DNA from: Pseudomonas tensinigenes | GTDB lineage: Bacteria; Pseudomonadota; Gammaproteobacteria; Pseudomonadales; Pseudomonadaceae | Reading direction: 5' to 3' | Length of the DNA stretch: 64,000 nucleotides | Assembly (NCBI RefSeq): GCF_014268445.2 | Contig: NZ_CP077089.1 | Coordinates: 2,659,501-2,723,500 of the forward strand | In this document: in pieces, positions 42,768 through 51,088 of the stretch | Layout of the letters: each line of letters begins with the position of its first letter | Numbering within the stretch: position 1 is the first letter of the stretch | Made by a program: the position numbers and the translations under genes | Notes under the pieces: model-generated | What the model saw: the letters and a program-made list of their open reading frames with translations, nothing else | The model's database searches: none | Told to the model about the DNA's origin: nothing

Positions 42768-43817
42768 TTACTTGCGCGCCTCCAGAATCAGGTTGAACGG
42801 TGTTTGCGTGGCGCGGCGGAAGTGCTTGAACCCGGCCTCGACAAACACTTTGCGCAAACGCATTTCCCCCGCCTGCGCGCCCAGGCCGAGGCCAACTTCC
42901 TGCGACAGCGAGTTCGGTGTGCAGATAAACGTCGAGGCCGCGTAGAACAGTCGTCCGACCGGGTTGATGTTGTCGTCCAGCGTGTCGTTGGCGAACGGCT
43001 CGACCAGCAACACCGTGCCGTCGTCCTTCAACGAGTCATAAGCGTGACGCGCGGCGCCGACCGGGTCGCCCATGTCGTGCAGGCAGTCGAAATAGCAGAT
43101 CAGGTCGTAGTCGTTGCCGGGGTAGCTCTTCGCCGAACCCTGGAAGAACTTCGCCCGGCTGCTGACCCCGCCTTCTTCGGCGCGTTGGGTGGCGACAGTG
43201 ATCGAAGGGGCGTGATAGTCGTAGCCGACGAAACGCGAGTTGGGGAACGCCTGGGCCATGATCACCGTCGAGGCGCCGTGACCGCAGCCGATGTCGGCGA
43301 CTTTGGCGCCTCCCTCGAGTTTCGCCACCACACCGTCCAGCGCCGGCAGCCATTCGGCGATCAGATGGCCTTTGTAGCCGGGCCGGAAGAATCGCTCGGT
43401 GCCGGTGAACATGCACGGGTGGTGGTCGCCCCAAGGCAGGGCGCCGTTGCCGCGCATGGCTTTGACCAGTTTGTCCTTGTCATGGAAAAACGATGCCACC
43501 ACGCCGAGACCGCCAGCGACGTACACCGGCGAGTCCTCGACGGCTAAGGCCAGCGCCTGTTCTTCCGGTAAACGAAACTGGCCGTCGTGATGCTCCATGT
43601 AACCCGATGCCGCGTGAGCGCTGAGCCATTCGCGCACCAGACGCGGGTTGCAGGTGGTTTTCGCCGCGAGGGCATCGGCACTGATCGGCTGACTGTCGGC
43701 CATGGCCCGGTACAAGCCGAGTTCTTCGCCGACGATGACATTGGCCAGCATCGCCGCGCCGCCCATGTCGTTGACCAGTTTGCCCATGAATTGGTTGAGC
43801 TTCGCCTCGTCCATCAT
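42768..43817 (-). CDS. SAM-dependent methyltransferase with N-terminal winged helix
   Basis: A 349-residue protein. ATG 43817 (two tandem ATGs, GGAG before them) is chosen; the longer open frame contains REP-derived sequence. The N-terminal winged-helix part (GEELGLYRAMADSQPISADA, VREWLSAHAASGYMEHHDGQ) is Rv2258c-like. The Rossmann part has VADIGCGHGASTVIMAQAFP and DLICYFDCLHDMGDP. The substrate is unknown; small-molecule O- or N-methylation is typical of the group. Confidence 0.82.
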   Translation of the reverse strand: MMDEAKLNQFMGKLVNDMGGAAMLANVIVGEELGLYRAMADSQPISADALAAKTTCNPRLVREWLSAHAASGYMEHHDGQFRLPEEQALALAVEDSPVYVAGGLGVVASFFHDKDKLVKAMRGNGALPWGDHHPCMFTGTERFFRPGYKGHLIAEWLPALDGVVAKLEGGAKVADIGCGHGASTVIMAQAFPNSRFVGYDYHAPSITVATQRAEEGGVSSRAKFFQGSAKSYPGNDYDLICYFDCLHDMGDPVGAARHAYDSLKDDGTVLLVEPFANDTLDDNINPVGRLFYAASTFICTPNSLSQEVGLGLGAQAGEMRLRKVFVEAGFKHFRRATQTPFNLILEARK

Positions 43818-43996
43818 GTGTGCTCCTGAAACAGGATCACGGTCCGGCGGCGTCGAGGGTCGAGGCGTGCGCCACCGGGCGGTGGTCACGGAGTTGGGCA
43901 GGGCACGGCTGACGTCCTGCGGCCCCCTCGACTGGGTAATGAATGAGTCTAGCCCCGGTCCGGGGCTGGCGCTGTATTTGTGAACAACGAAAACCT

Positions 43997-44084
43997 GTGG
44001 GAGCGAGCCTGCTCGCGAAGGTGGCATTTCAGGCAATTCTTATATTGGCAGTGCCGACGCTTTCGCGAGCAGGCTCGCTCCCAC
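43997..44084. repeat. REP pair, GAGCCTGCTCGCGAA family
   Basis: Complementary 23-base arms at 43997-44019 and 44062-44084, directly before the operator region of the DUF692 operon. Confidence 0.85.
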
Positions 44085-44104
44085 AATATTGATCGGCAGT
44101 GAGT

Positions 44105-44145
44105 CTGTATCACCGTGTATCGCCGTCATCGCGGGATACACAGTG
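44105..44145 (+). promoter_or_regulatory. Operator site A (GTGTATC-N12-GGATACAC) of the DUF692 operon
   Basis: GTGTATC (44115-44121), 12 bases, then GGATACAC (44134-44141), preceded 10 bases earlier by CTGTATC in direct repeat. The 41-bp block aligns without gaps to site B at 48124-48164. Direct repeats with 10-bp period suit an OmpR-type regulator, and such a gene lies 3 kb away. Confidence 0.6.
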
Positions 44146-44226
44146 CTGCAAATGCCCGGTCATTTGCACACAGCGGTGATACAGCCGGCGGTTCAACTCG
44201 GCAAAATCACTGCTGAGGTACATCCC

Positions 44227-45066
44227 ATGCAAACGCTTCCCTTATTAGCGCAACCCAGCGTCGGCCTCGGCCTGCGCCGTGGCCTGCTGAAAGATCTGCA
44301 AGCGGCTAACACCGGCGATTTCGACTTTCTCGAAGTCGCTCCGGAAAACTGGATCGGCGTTGGCGGTGCCCATGGTGCGGCATTGCGTGAACTGGCCGAA
44401 CGCTATCCGTTGTCCTGCCACGGTCTGTCGCTGTCACTTGGCGGGTCGGCACCGCTGGATCTCGGCTTCTTGCAGGAGGTCCGGGTGTTTCTCGACCATT
44501 ACAACGTGCCGCTGTACAGCGAACACCTGAGTTATTGCAGCGATGACGGGCATCTTTATGACCTGTTGCCATTGCCGTTCACCGAAGAGGCAGTGCACCA
44601 CGTCGCCGCGCGAATCCGTCAGGCTCAGGACATTCTTGGTCGGCGTCTGGCCGTGGAAAACGTCTCCTACTACGCCGCCCCCCGTCAGGACATGGACGAA
44701 GTGACCTTCACCAATGCCGTGCTGCGCGAGGCCGATTGCGACCTGCTACTGGACGTCAACAATGTCTACGTCAATGCGATCAACCACGGCTTCGATCCGC
44801 AATCGTTTCTCGCCGCTATCGAGCCGGGCCGGGTGGTCGGCATGCATGTGGCCGGGCATTTCGATGAGTCCGACACGTTGAAAATCGACACCCACGGTGC
44901 CTCGGTTAAACCGCAGGTCTGGTCACTGCTGGCCGAGGCTTACGCACGATTTGGCGCAAAGCCAACGCTGCTTGAGCGAGATTTCAATTTTCCGGCTTTC
45001 TCCGAACTGGTCACCGAGTTGCAAACCATTCGCCACTTGCAGTCGGGGGGCAACCATCGTGGATAA
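44227..45066 (+). CDS. DUF692 multinuclear iron enzyme (BufB/MbnB-like)
   Basis: A 279-residue TIM-barrel protein of the DUF692/UPF0276 family, from ATG 44227 (GAGG before it). [29 protein letters not shown] (iron ligands), [59 protein letters not shown] and [12 protein letters not shown] are family motifs. DUF692 enzymes use a di- or tri-iron centre to convert cysteines in peptides to oxazolone/thioamide or related thiooxazole groups, as in methanobactin and bufferin maturation. The usual precursor gene (DUF2282 or similar) is not adjacent. The partner DUF2063 gene overlaps the 3' end by 8 bases. Confidence 0.88.
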   Translation: MQTLPLLAQPSVGLGLRRGLLKDLQAANTGDFDFLEVAPENWIGVGGAHGAALRELAERYPLSCHGLSLSLGGSAPLDLGFLQEVRVFLDHYNVPLYSEHLSYCSDDGHLYDLLPLPFTEEAVHHVAARIRQAQDILGRRLAVENVSYYAAPRQDMDEVTFTNAVLREADCDLLLDVNNVYVNAINHGFDPQSFLAAIEPGRVVGMHVAGHFDESDTLKIDTHGASVKPQVWSLLAEAYARFGAKPTLLERDFNFPAFSELVTELQTIRHLQSGGNHRG

Positions 45067-45811
45067 CCTGATACTGCAACAACAGGCGCTGACCCGATAT
45101 TTGCGCGACCCCGAGCATCAATCGCCGCCGGCCGACATGAATGCGGCGCGGGTCAACGTCTATCGCGATCTGGTGTTCAACAACGTATCGCAACTGTTGA
45201 GCGGCACGTTTCCGGTGCTGATCCAGATCATCGGTGAGCAACGCTGGGGTCTGCTGGTGCGCGGCTTTTTGCGCGACTGGCGGGCGCAGACCCCAAAGTT
45301 TGGCGAGATTGCCGAGACTTTTCTCGACTATCTGGCCACGCAACCGCAGGTAATGCGCGAAGGTGAGTGGCCGGCGTTTCTGCTGGAGCTGGCGCATTAC
45401 GAATGGGTCGAGATGGTTTTGCAGCAGTCCGATGCTCAGGCGCTGCCGGCGACCGATCCGGCGTTATTGCTGGAACGCCCGTTGCTGATCTCGGCACTGG
45501 CCTGGCCGTTGGCGTATGTCTGGCCGGTGCATGAACTTGATCCCCACAATCAGCCCGTCACGCCACCGGCTCAACCGACGCTGTTGCTGGTGTGGCGTGT
45601 GGCGGACTGGAGTGTGAAGTTTTCCGAGCTCAGTCCACTGGCCTGGCGCTTGCTGCAGCGCGTCACTGTGTTTGCGTCGTTGACCGGGCGCGAGCAGTTG
45701 GAAGGTCTGGCGCAAGAGGCCGGACAGTCGGCGAGCGCTTCGTTTATGGACAATGGCCTGGCGTTGTTGCAGAAGATGCATGAGGACCAGGTGATCGGTC
45801 TGGCATCTTGA
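45059..45811 (+). CDS. DUF2063 partner protein (BufC/MbnC-like)
   Basis: A 250-residue protein starting at GTG inside the end of the DUF692 gene. The N-terminal part ([57 protein letters not shown]-like turn, [11 protein letters not shown]) is the DUF2063 domain. It binds the precursor peptide leader and complexes with DUF692 enzymes. The C-terminal half is more variable. Overlap and order are the same as in bufferin loci, so the two should work as one maturation complex in the cytosol. Confidence 0.85.
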   Translation: MDNLILQQQALTRYLRDPEHQSPPADMNAARVNVYRDLVFNNVSQLLSGTFPVLIQIIGEQRWGLLVRGFLRDWRAQTPKFGEIAETFLDYLATQPQVMREGEWPAFLLELAHYEWVEMVLQQSDAQALPATDPALLLERPLLISALAWPLAYVWPVHELDPHNQPVTPPAQPTLLLVWRVADWSVKFSELSPLAWRLLQRVTVFASLTGREQLEGLAQEAGQSASASFMDNGLALLQKMHEDQVIGLAS

Positions 45812-45834
45812 ACACTTAAACCACGCCGCACACT

Positions 45835-45922
45835 GTGGGAGCGAGCCTGCTCGCGAAAGCGATCTGTCAGTCAACTTGAACATCCACTGACAGGACGCCT
45901 TCGCGAGCAGGCTCGCTCCCAC
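45835..45922. repeat. REP pair, GAGCCTGCTCGCGAA family
   Basis: Complementary 23-base arms (45835-45857 and 45900-45922) between the convergent DUF2063 and sensor-kinase genes. Confidence 0.85.
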
Positions 45923-45936
45923 AGGGATTTTCGCTG

Positions 45937-47247
45937 TTATCGGGAGTGCAGGGGGAGTTTCAGTTCCGCGCACAACCCGCCGCCCTCGCGGTTGCTCAAG
46001 GTCAACGAGCCGCCCAACGCCATGGCCAGTTGCTGGGCGATGGCCAAGCCCAGTCCGGTGCCGCCGGTATCGCGATTGCGCGAGTTTTCCACGCGATAGA
46101 ACGGTTGCAGCACCTGCGCCAGTTCGGCATCGGCGATGCCCGGGCCGCGATCCATGACGGTAATCGCCAGACTGCCCTTGTTGGCTTCGACCCAGACTTC
46201 GGCAGCGCCGGCGAACTTCAGCGCGTTGTCGGTCAGATTCACCAGCACCCGGCGCAAGGCATGGGGGCGGGTGTCGATGACCGCCGCACTCTTGCCGACC
46301 AGTTGCACCTGCTTGCCCATGTCCTGATAGTCGAACACCAGGCTTTCGAGGAAGGAATCCATGTTGGTGCGGCGGCTTTCCTCGGTCGAGCCATGGATGC
46401 TGCGCGCATAGGCCACGCCTTCGCGCACCAGATGTTCCATCTCGCTGAGGTCATTCCACAGCTTGTCTTTCTCGACGCAATCGTCCATCAGTTCGGCGCG
46501 CAGTTTCATCCGCGTGATCGGCGTTTGCAGGTCATGAGAAATCGCCGCCAGCAATTGCATACGCTCTTTGAGGTAAGCGGCGATGCGCGCCTGCATCGCG
46601 TTGAATGCACGGGCGGCGTAGATCACTTCGGTCGGGCCGCTTTCGTCGAGGTTGATCGGGTGGGCGTTGGGGTCGAGGGTTTCCACGGCGTTGGCGAGGC
46701 GCGTCAATGGACGCACCGCGATGCGCACCGCCAGCCAGGTGCAGGCGATCATCAACGCCAGTTGGCCGAGCAAGACCGCCGGCAACCAGGGTGACAACGG
46801 CACCATGGCGGGGCGCACGTCGATGGTCACCGGGCTGCCGTCGCTCAGACGCAGATGGCCCTGAAAGTGTTTCTTCGGCCCTGGGATGTCGGTGAAAGTC
46901 AGCGGATAGCGTTCACCAATGGCTTCGGTGATCGAGGTGACGGCCACCGGCACATCACCGGCCTCGATTGGCATGCCCGGTTCGCCTTCGCTCAACAGGT
47001 AGCCATAATTTCTTCGCGCCAGACGCTCGAGCCAGTCAGGACGCTCTTCGGCAGGCAAGCGATCGAGGATCGCAATCGAGGTCGACACGTCGGTTTCCAG
47101 ATTGCCGAGCATGGTGTTCTTGGCGCTTTGGTAACGTTCGTAATACTGCGCGCCGAACGAGAGCGCCTGGGCCAGCAGCAGGCCGATCAGAAAAATCAGC
47201 GACAGGCGCGAGGCGAGGGTGCGTGGCCAGTGCAGACCGACGCTCAT
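45937..47247 (-). CDS. Two-component sensor histidine kinase
   Basis: A 436-residue inner-membrane kinase. There are two transmembrane helices (LASRLSLIFLIGLLLAQALS near residue 15 and LPAVLLGQLALMIACTWLAV near 160) around a ~115-residue periplasmic sensor. A HAMP linker follows, then the H-box (LAAISHDLQTPITRMKLRAE), N-box (LVNLTDNALKFAG) and ATP-binding motifs (DRGPGIADAE, GGTGLGLAIAQQLA). It overlaps the response-regulator gene by 4 bases. The signal is unknown; metal or envelope-redox stress would fit the genes that share its predicted operator. Confidence 0.9.
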   Translation of the reverse strand: MSVGLHWPRTLASRLSLIFLIGLLLAQALSFGAQYYERYQSAKNTMLGNLETDVSTSIAILDRLPAEERPDWLERLARRNYGYLLSEGEPGMPIEAGDVPVAVTSITEAIGERYPLTFTDIPGPKKHFQGHLRLSDGSPVTIDVRPAMVPLSPWLPAVLLGQLALMIACTWLAVRIAVRPLTRLANAVETLDPNAHPINLDESGPTEVIYAARAFNAMQARIAAYLKERMQLLAAISHDLQTPITRMKLRAELMDDCVEKDKLWNDLSEMEHLVREGVAYARSIHGSTEESRRTNMDSFLESLVFDYQDMGKQVQLVGKSAAVIDTRPHALRRVLVNLTDNALKFAGAAEVWVEANKGSLAITVMDRGPGIADAELAQVLQPFYRVENSRNRDTGGTGLGLAIAQQLAMALGGSLTLSNREGGGLCAELKLPLHSR

Positions 47248-47984
47248 GCCGGGGCACCGAGAAGCTCGACCGGCAGCGAGAACACATAACCCTCGCTGCG
47301 CACGGTCTTGATGTAGGCCGGTTCGCGCGCATCATCGAGCAGACGCTGACGCAAACGGCTGACCAGCAAATCGATCGAGCGGTCGAACAGATCAGCGTCA
47401 CGGCCCTGGGTCAGATTGAGCAGTTGATCGCGGCTGAGCACCCGTTGCGGGTGATCGAGAAACACTCGCAGTAAACGGTATTCGGCGCCGCTGAGGGCGA
47501 CCATGGTGCCGTCCTTGTCCAGCAAGTGACGGGCCGAGGTGTCCAGTTGCCAACGGCCGAAAGCCAGCAAGCGACCGGCCTCGGTGACCACCAGATTCGG
47601 CGGCAGCATCCGCGTGCGGCGCAGCACGGCGTTGATCCGCGCGAGCAATTCGCGGGCAGCGAACGGCTTGGTCAGGTAATCGTCGGCGCCCATTTCCAGG
47701 CCGATGATGCGGTCGGTTTCATCGTTGCGCGCGGTCAGCATCAGTACCGGCGTGGCCTTGTGTTTGCCCACGCGCAGTTCGCGGCACAGCTGCAGGCCAT
47801 CGTCGCCGGGCATCATGATGTCGAGCACGATCAGGTCAACGGTGTTGGCTTCGAGAAAGCTGCGCATCTGCCGGCCATCGGCGACCACCGTGGTGCGCAG
47901 GCCGTTTTTCTTCAGGTAGTTGCCCACCAGTTCACGGATCTCGCGGTCGTCGTCGACGATGAGAATGTGATCGACATGTTCCAT
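47244..47984 (-). CDS. OmpR-family response regulator
   Basis: A 246-residue regulator, started at ATG 47984. The long open frame upstream runs through the divergent promoter and is not coding. The receiver domain contains ILIVDDDREIRELVGNYLKK, the phospho-Asp in LIVLDIMMPGDDGLQLC, and the Lys in DDYLTKPFAARELLARI. The DNA-binding wing ends AYIKTVRSEGYVF. It is expected to bind tandem direct repeats. GTGTATC-N12-GGATACA sites lie 80-110 bases upstream of itself and before two other operons. Confidence 0.92.
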   Translation of the reverse strand: MEHVDHILIVDDDREIRELVGNYLKKNGLRTTVVADGRQMRSFLEANTVDLIVLDIMMPGDDGLQLCRELRVGKHKATPVLMLTARNDETDRIIGLEMGADDYLTKPFAARELLARINAVLRRTRMLPPNLVVTEAGRLLAFGRWQLDTSARHLLDKDGTMVALSGAEYRLLRVFLDHPQRVLSRDQLLNLTQGRDADLFDRSIDLLVSRLRQRLLDDAREPAYIKTVRSEGYVFSLPVELLGAPA

Positions 47985-48065
47985 CGGGTTCGAACCTCTA
48001 TCAAAGGGGAATGCCGTGCAGTCTATCGAGCCTCGCGCGGCTCGCCTGCCTGCCTTTGTATTGCA

Positions 48066-48092
48066 GTGTATCTGCCGTGACAACGGATACAT
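48066..48092 (-). promoter_or_regulatory. Operator site C, near the two-component operon
   Basis: GTGTATC (48066-48072), 12 bases, GGATACAT (48085-48092). Same spacing as sites A and B. It lies 82-108 bases before the response-regulator start codon, which suggests autoregulation. Confidence 0.55.
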
Positions 48093-48123
48093 GAACACGC
48101 AAAAACGCAGTTTTTTCAGGGTT

Positions 48124-48164
48124 TTGTATCGCTGTGTATCCCCCGCCGACCGGGATACACAGCG
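48124..48164 (+). promoter_or_regulatory. Operator site B, upstream of the small secreted protein-DipZ operon
   Basis: TTGTATC then GTGTATC (48134-48140), 12 bases, GGATACAC (48153-48160) and AGCG. It aligns gap-free over 41 bp with site A, and lies about 120 bases before the DUF2790 start codon. Confidence 0.6.
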
Positions 48165-48281
48165 ATTGAAAGGTGGCTTTTCCTGACACAGACGCGATAC
48201 CTCGCGAGCCTCAAATAGGCTCCATCGAGGCCCACACAGATCGCCTCGGCTCAAACCCCCTGAAGCCTTGAGGAAAACGCC

Positions 48282-48545
48282 ATGAACAACAAATCCGTAA
48301 TCGCCGCCTGCCTGTTTGCCGCGCTGAACATCTGCACGCTGTCGGCCCGCGCCGAAGCAGCTGTCACCCCGCAAACCTACACCTACGGCACCCACCTGGA
48401 TATCCAGAAAGTGCTCTCGCTGAAACAGGACAACTCGGTGAATTGCGGGATCGTCGAGGCGCGCATGACCTACCTCGATTCGGCCGGTCAGACCCGCGTG
48501 CTCGATTACAGCAAATTTGCCGACGGCTGCAACAACGACAACTAA
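48282..48545 (+). CDS. DUF2790-type small secreted protein
   Basis: An 87-residue protein with an AGGAAAA ribosome site and a signal peptide (MNNKSVIAACLFAALNICTL...ARAEA). The mature part has TYTYGTHLDIQKVLSLKQDN, then two cysteines (SVNCGIV and ADGCNNDN) and the AxMTYLDSxG pattern of DUF2790, a Pseudomonas family of unknown function. It is first in an operon with another small secreted protein and a DipZ-like protein, under operator site B. Confidence 0.75.
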   Translation: MNNKSVIAACLFAALNICTLSARAEAAVTPQTYTYGTHLDIQKVLSLKQDNSVNCGIVEARMTYLDSAGQTRVLDYSKFADGCNNDN

Positions 48546-48574
48546 GTCATCACTCTTTATAGAAGGAAACAGCC

Positions 48575-48829
48575 ATGAACAACGTATCGCGCTTTTTGAC
48601 TGCCATCGTTTTCTCTCTCGCCGGCGTTGCCGCCCATGCCAATGCTGCGGTTGAACAGCATAGCTGCCACAGCAGCACCTGCTTCCAACTGACGCCAGTG
48701 GCCAAGCAGGGCAGCGATGGCTTGATTGCTGCGGACGGCTCCAGTCGCACGCCACAGGGCCAGATGGTTGCCGAGAACGGCGCCAGCCGTACGCCGCAGA
48801 GTCATTGGCTGGAAAGCCAGAGCGCCTGA
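48575..48829 (+). CDS. Small secreted protein with CHSSTC motif and SRTPQ repeats
   Basis: An 84-residue protein from ATG 48575 (AGAAGGAAAC upstream). The signal peptide ends AHANA. The mature ~60 residues begin AVEQHSCHSSTCFQL, with two cysteines four residues apart and two histidines. A duplicated ADGSSRTPQ / ENGASRTPQ segment follows. I do not recognise a family. Cysteine spacing and export suggest a metal-binding or redox-active periplasmic peptide. It sits between the DUF2790 and DipZ genes and shares their predicted regulator. Confidence 0.65.
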   Translation: MNNVSRFLTAIVFSLAGVAAHANAAVEQHSCHSSTCFQLTPVAKQGSDGLIAADGSSRTPQGQMVAENGASRTPQSHWLESQSA

Positions 48830-48866
48830 ACGGCTCATCACGTTCATTGATCAAGGGTGAATCACT

Positions 48867-50078
48867 ATGTACCTCATCGCATTCCTCGGCGGTCTGCTGA
48901 CCGTGCTCAGCCCCTGCATCCTGCCGGTGGTGCCGTTTCTGTTTGCCGGCGCCCAACGCAGCCGCACTTCGATTCTGCTCACACTCGGTGGCATGGCCCT
49001 GACCTTCGCGCTGATCTCAAGCCTCGCTGTGGTCAGTAGCGAATGGGTCATTCAGGCCAGCAACAGCAGCCGTTACATTGCGCTGATCGTGATGAGTGTG
49101 TTCGCCCTGTCGCTGATATCGGCGCGCATCGGTGACTGGCTGACACGTCCCTTTGTGATGCTGGGCAACCGCCTTGACCCGGATACTCGGAAAAAGACCG
49201 GGCCGATGGGTTCGATCATGCTCGGCGTGGCCACGGGGCTGCTGTGGGCACCGTGCGCCGGGCCGATCCTCGGCGTGATTCTCACCGGTGCCATGCTGCA
49301 AGGCGCCAACGCGCAGACCAGTCTGTTGCTGCTGGCCTACGGCGCCGGCAGTGCGCTGTCGCTGGGTACGTTGATTTTCACCGGACGCGGCTTGGTCAAT
49401 CACCTGAAACCGTCGATCCCGTTCACCGGTTGGTTGCGTCGTGGTGCCGGAGTTGCGGTACTGGCGACGGCAGCGGTGATTGCTACTGGCTTCGACAAAA
49501 CCTTGCTGGCGAACACCTCCTCTGAGGGTGTGGCGAGTGTCGAAAAAAGCGTTCTGGAAAATGTGCCGAAAGTGGTCGACTACTTCATCAGCAAAGTCCG
49601 CGCGGACTCGCCGATGGAGCAGGGCAAAGGCGCGATGCCATCACTGGCCGGTGCAATGCAATGGCTGAACTCGCCCGAGCTGAGCGCCGAGTCCCTGCGC
49701 GGCAAAGTGGTGCTGGTGGACTTCTGGACCTACGACTGCATCAACTGCCAGCACACCCTGCCGTACGTCAAAGACTGGGCGAAGAAATACGAGAAGGACG
49801 GTCTCGTGGTGATCGGCGTACACACCCCGGAATACGGCTATGAGCGGATCATCGACAACGTCAAGGATCAGGTGAAAAAGCTTGGCATCACCTACCCGGT
49901 GGCCATCGACAACAACTATGCGATCTGGCGCAACTTCGACAATCAGTACTGGCCGGCGCATTACCTGATAGACGCCAAGGGGCAGGTGCGTTACAGCCAC
50001 TTCGGCGAAGGTCGCTACGAAGCGCAGGAGCAGATGATCCAGCAGTTGCTGCAAGAGGCAAAGGCGCCTGCGGCCTGA
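48867..50078 (+). CDS. DipZ-like CcdA-thioredoxin fusion (envelope disulfide reductase)
   Basis: A 403-residue inner-membrane protein. Residues 1-215 are a CcdA/DsbD-type six-helix domain with membrane cysteines in LSPCILPVVPFLF and WAPCAGPILGVILTG. Residues ~265-400 are a periplasmic TlpA/AhpC-like thioredoxin domain with LVDFWTYDCINCQHTLPYVK (CxxC active site), followed by VIGVHTPEYGYER and YPVAIDNNYAIWR. It moves electrons from the cytosol to periplasmic substrates. Operon position after two small exported cysteine proteins suggests that it keeps their thiols, or metal-damaged thiols, reduced. Confidence 0.88.
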   Translation: MYLIAFLGGLLTVLSPCILPVVPFLFAGAQRSRTSILLTLGGMALTFALISSLAVVSSEWVIQASNSSRYIALIVMSVFALSLISARIGDWLTRPFVMLGNRLDPDTRKKTGPMGSIMLGVATGLLWAPCAGPILGVILTGAMLQGANAQTSLLLLAYGAGSALSLGTLIFTGRGLVNHLKPSIPFTGWLRRGAGVAVLATAAVIATGFDKTLLANTSSEGVASVEKSVLENVPKVVDYFISKVRADSPMEQGKGAMPSLAGAMQWLNSPELSAESLRGKVVLVDFWTYDCINCQHTLPYVKDWAKKYEKDGLVVIGVHTPEYGYERIIDNVKDQVKKLGITYPVAIDNNYAIWRNFDNQYWPAHYLIDAKGQVRYSHFGEGRYEAQEQMIQQLLQEAKAPAA

Positions 50079-50095
50079 TCAGCAACAGCAATGGC

Positions 50096-50557
50096 TCAGA
50101 GGTCGCGGACCATGAGCCATTGTTCGTTATCCCAGGCGCGAAAACGCTCCAGGACTTGCCAGCCGCGCTTGGCGTAGTAGTCCTGCTTGTTCTGCGTGTG
50201 CAGATACAGGCGCGCAAAGCCGCAGTCTTTCGCCTCCTGACAAATCCCTGCAATCAAACGTTCCGCCAGCCCTTGCCCGCGTGCTTCAAGGCTGACGAAC
50301 ACACAGGCCAGCCATGGGCCGAGGTCGGGACGCAGGTCGAGGTCATCGCGTGCCAGCGCGGCGCCGCCGAGCAGATGTTCACCGTCCATGGCGATCAGGC
50401 AGGACCAGTCGCCATTGCTTTGCCCCTCGGCAAATTCACGCTGCCATGCGGCCAGCGGGTGATCGACGTATTCGTAGGGGAATTGTTCGTGGATCCATTG
50501 AGCATAACGGTCGCTGTGGTGCAGGTGATGAGCGAGCCAATCGATTTGCAGTGACAT
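50096..50557 (-). CDS. GNAT-family N-acetyltransferase
   Basis: A 153-residue acetyltransferase, started at ATG 50557. The acetyl-CoA loop is in VFVSLEARGQGLAERLIAGI (R/QxxGxG/A type), with LYLHTQNKQDYYAKRGWQVL at the C-terminal end. The N-terminal half (WIHEQFPYEYVDHPLAAWQR) is the acceptor side. The substrate is unknown. It is convergent with the DipZ gene, 17 bases apart. Confidence 0.82.
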   Translation of the reverse strand: MSLQIDWLAHHLHHSDRYAQWIHEQFPYEYVDHPLAAWQREFAEGQSNGDWSCLIAMDGEHLLGGAALARDDLDLRPDLGPWLACVFVSLEARGQGLAERLIAGICQEAKDCGFARLYLHTQNKQDYYAKRGWQVLERFRAWDNEQWLMVRDL

Positions 50558-50782
50558 CAGTCGAATCCGTTCCAGAAGCGAGAACGCATCAGAAACCAAT
50601 CCCCGAACATTGGCAATCCTCAAGGTGTTCCAGACCCTTTACAGATTTCCACCGCTCATCGGCAAACCCCCGGTTTTACGGGGTTGCCAGACGATTGGCA
50701 GGGACGCCGAGCGGTCTCGGCGCGATAGTGCGTGAGCAGGGTCACTGCCGGCCTTGCCCCATAACAAGAGCGCGAGGTTGCC

Positions 50783-51055
50783 ATGCCTAAATTCGTGATT
50801 GAACGCGAGATTCCAGGGGCCGGGAAGCTGTCGGAAGCAGAACTCAAAGCTGTGTCGCACAAGTCCTGTGACGTGTTGCGTGAACTCGGCCCGCAGGTGC
50901 AATGGCTGCAGAGCTATGTCACCGCAGACAAAATCTATTGCGTGTACATCGCGCCGGATGAAGAGCAGGTGCGTGAACACGCCAAGCTTGGTGGCTTTCC
51001 TGCCAACAGTGTGGCGCGTGTGATGACGGTCATTGACCCTACTACGGCCGAATAA
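50783..51055 (+). CDS. DUF4242 small protein
   Basis: A 90-residue protein (MPKFVIEREIPGAGKLSEAE, VQWLQSYVTADKIYCVYIAP, VREHAKLGGFPANSVARVMT). It matches DUF4242, ferredoxin-like small proteins; a Streptomyces relative is nickel-binding. The E-R-E-I-P and H-A-K-L-G-G segments are the conserved parts. Its role here is unknown. It is 33 bases before the methyltransferase gene and probably shares its transcript. Confidence 0.78.
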   Translation: MPKFVIEREIPGAGKLSEAELKAVSHKSCDVLRELGPQVQWLQSYVTADKIYCVYIAPDEEQVREHAKLGGFPANSVARVMTVIDPTTAE

Positions 51056-51088
51056 TCACTGATCCAATTTGTAGCGGAGCTCACTGTC

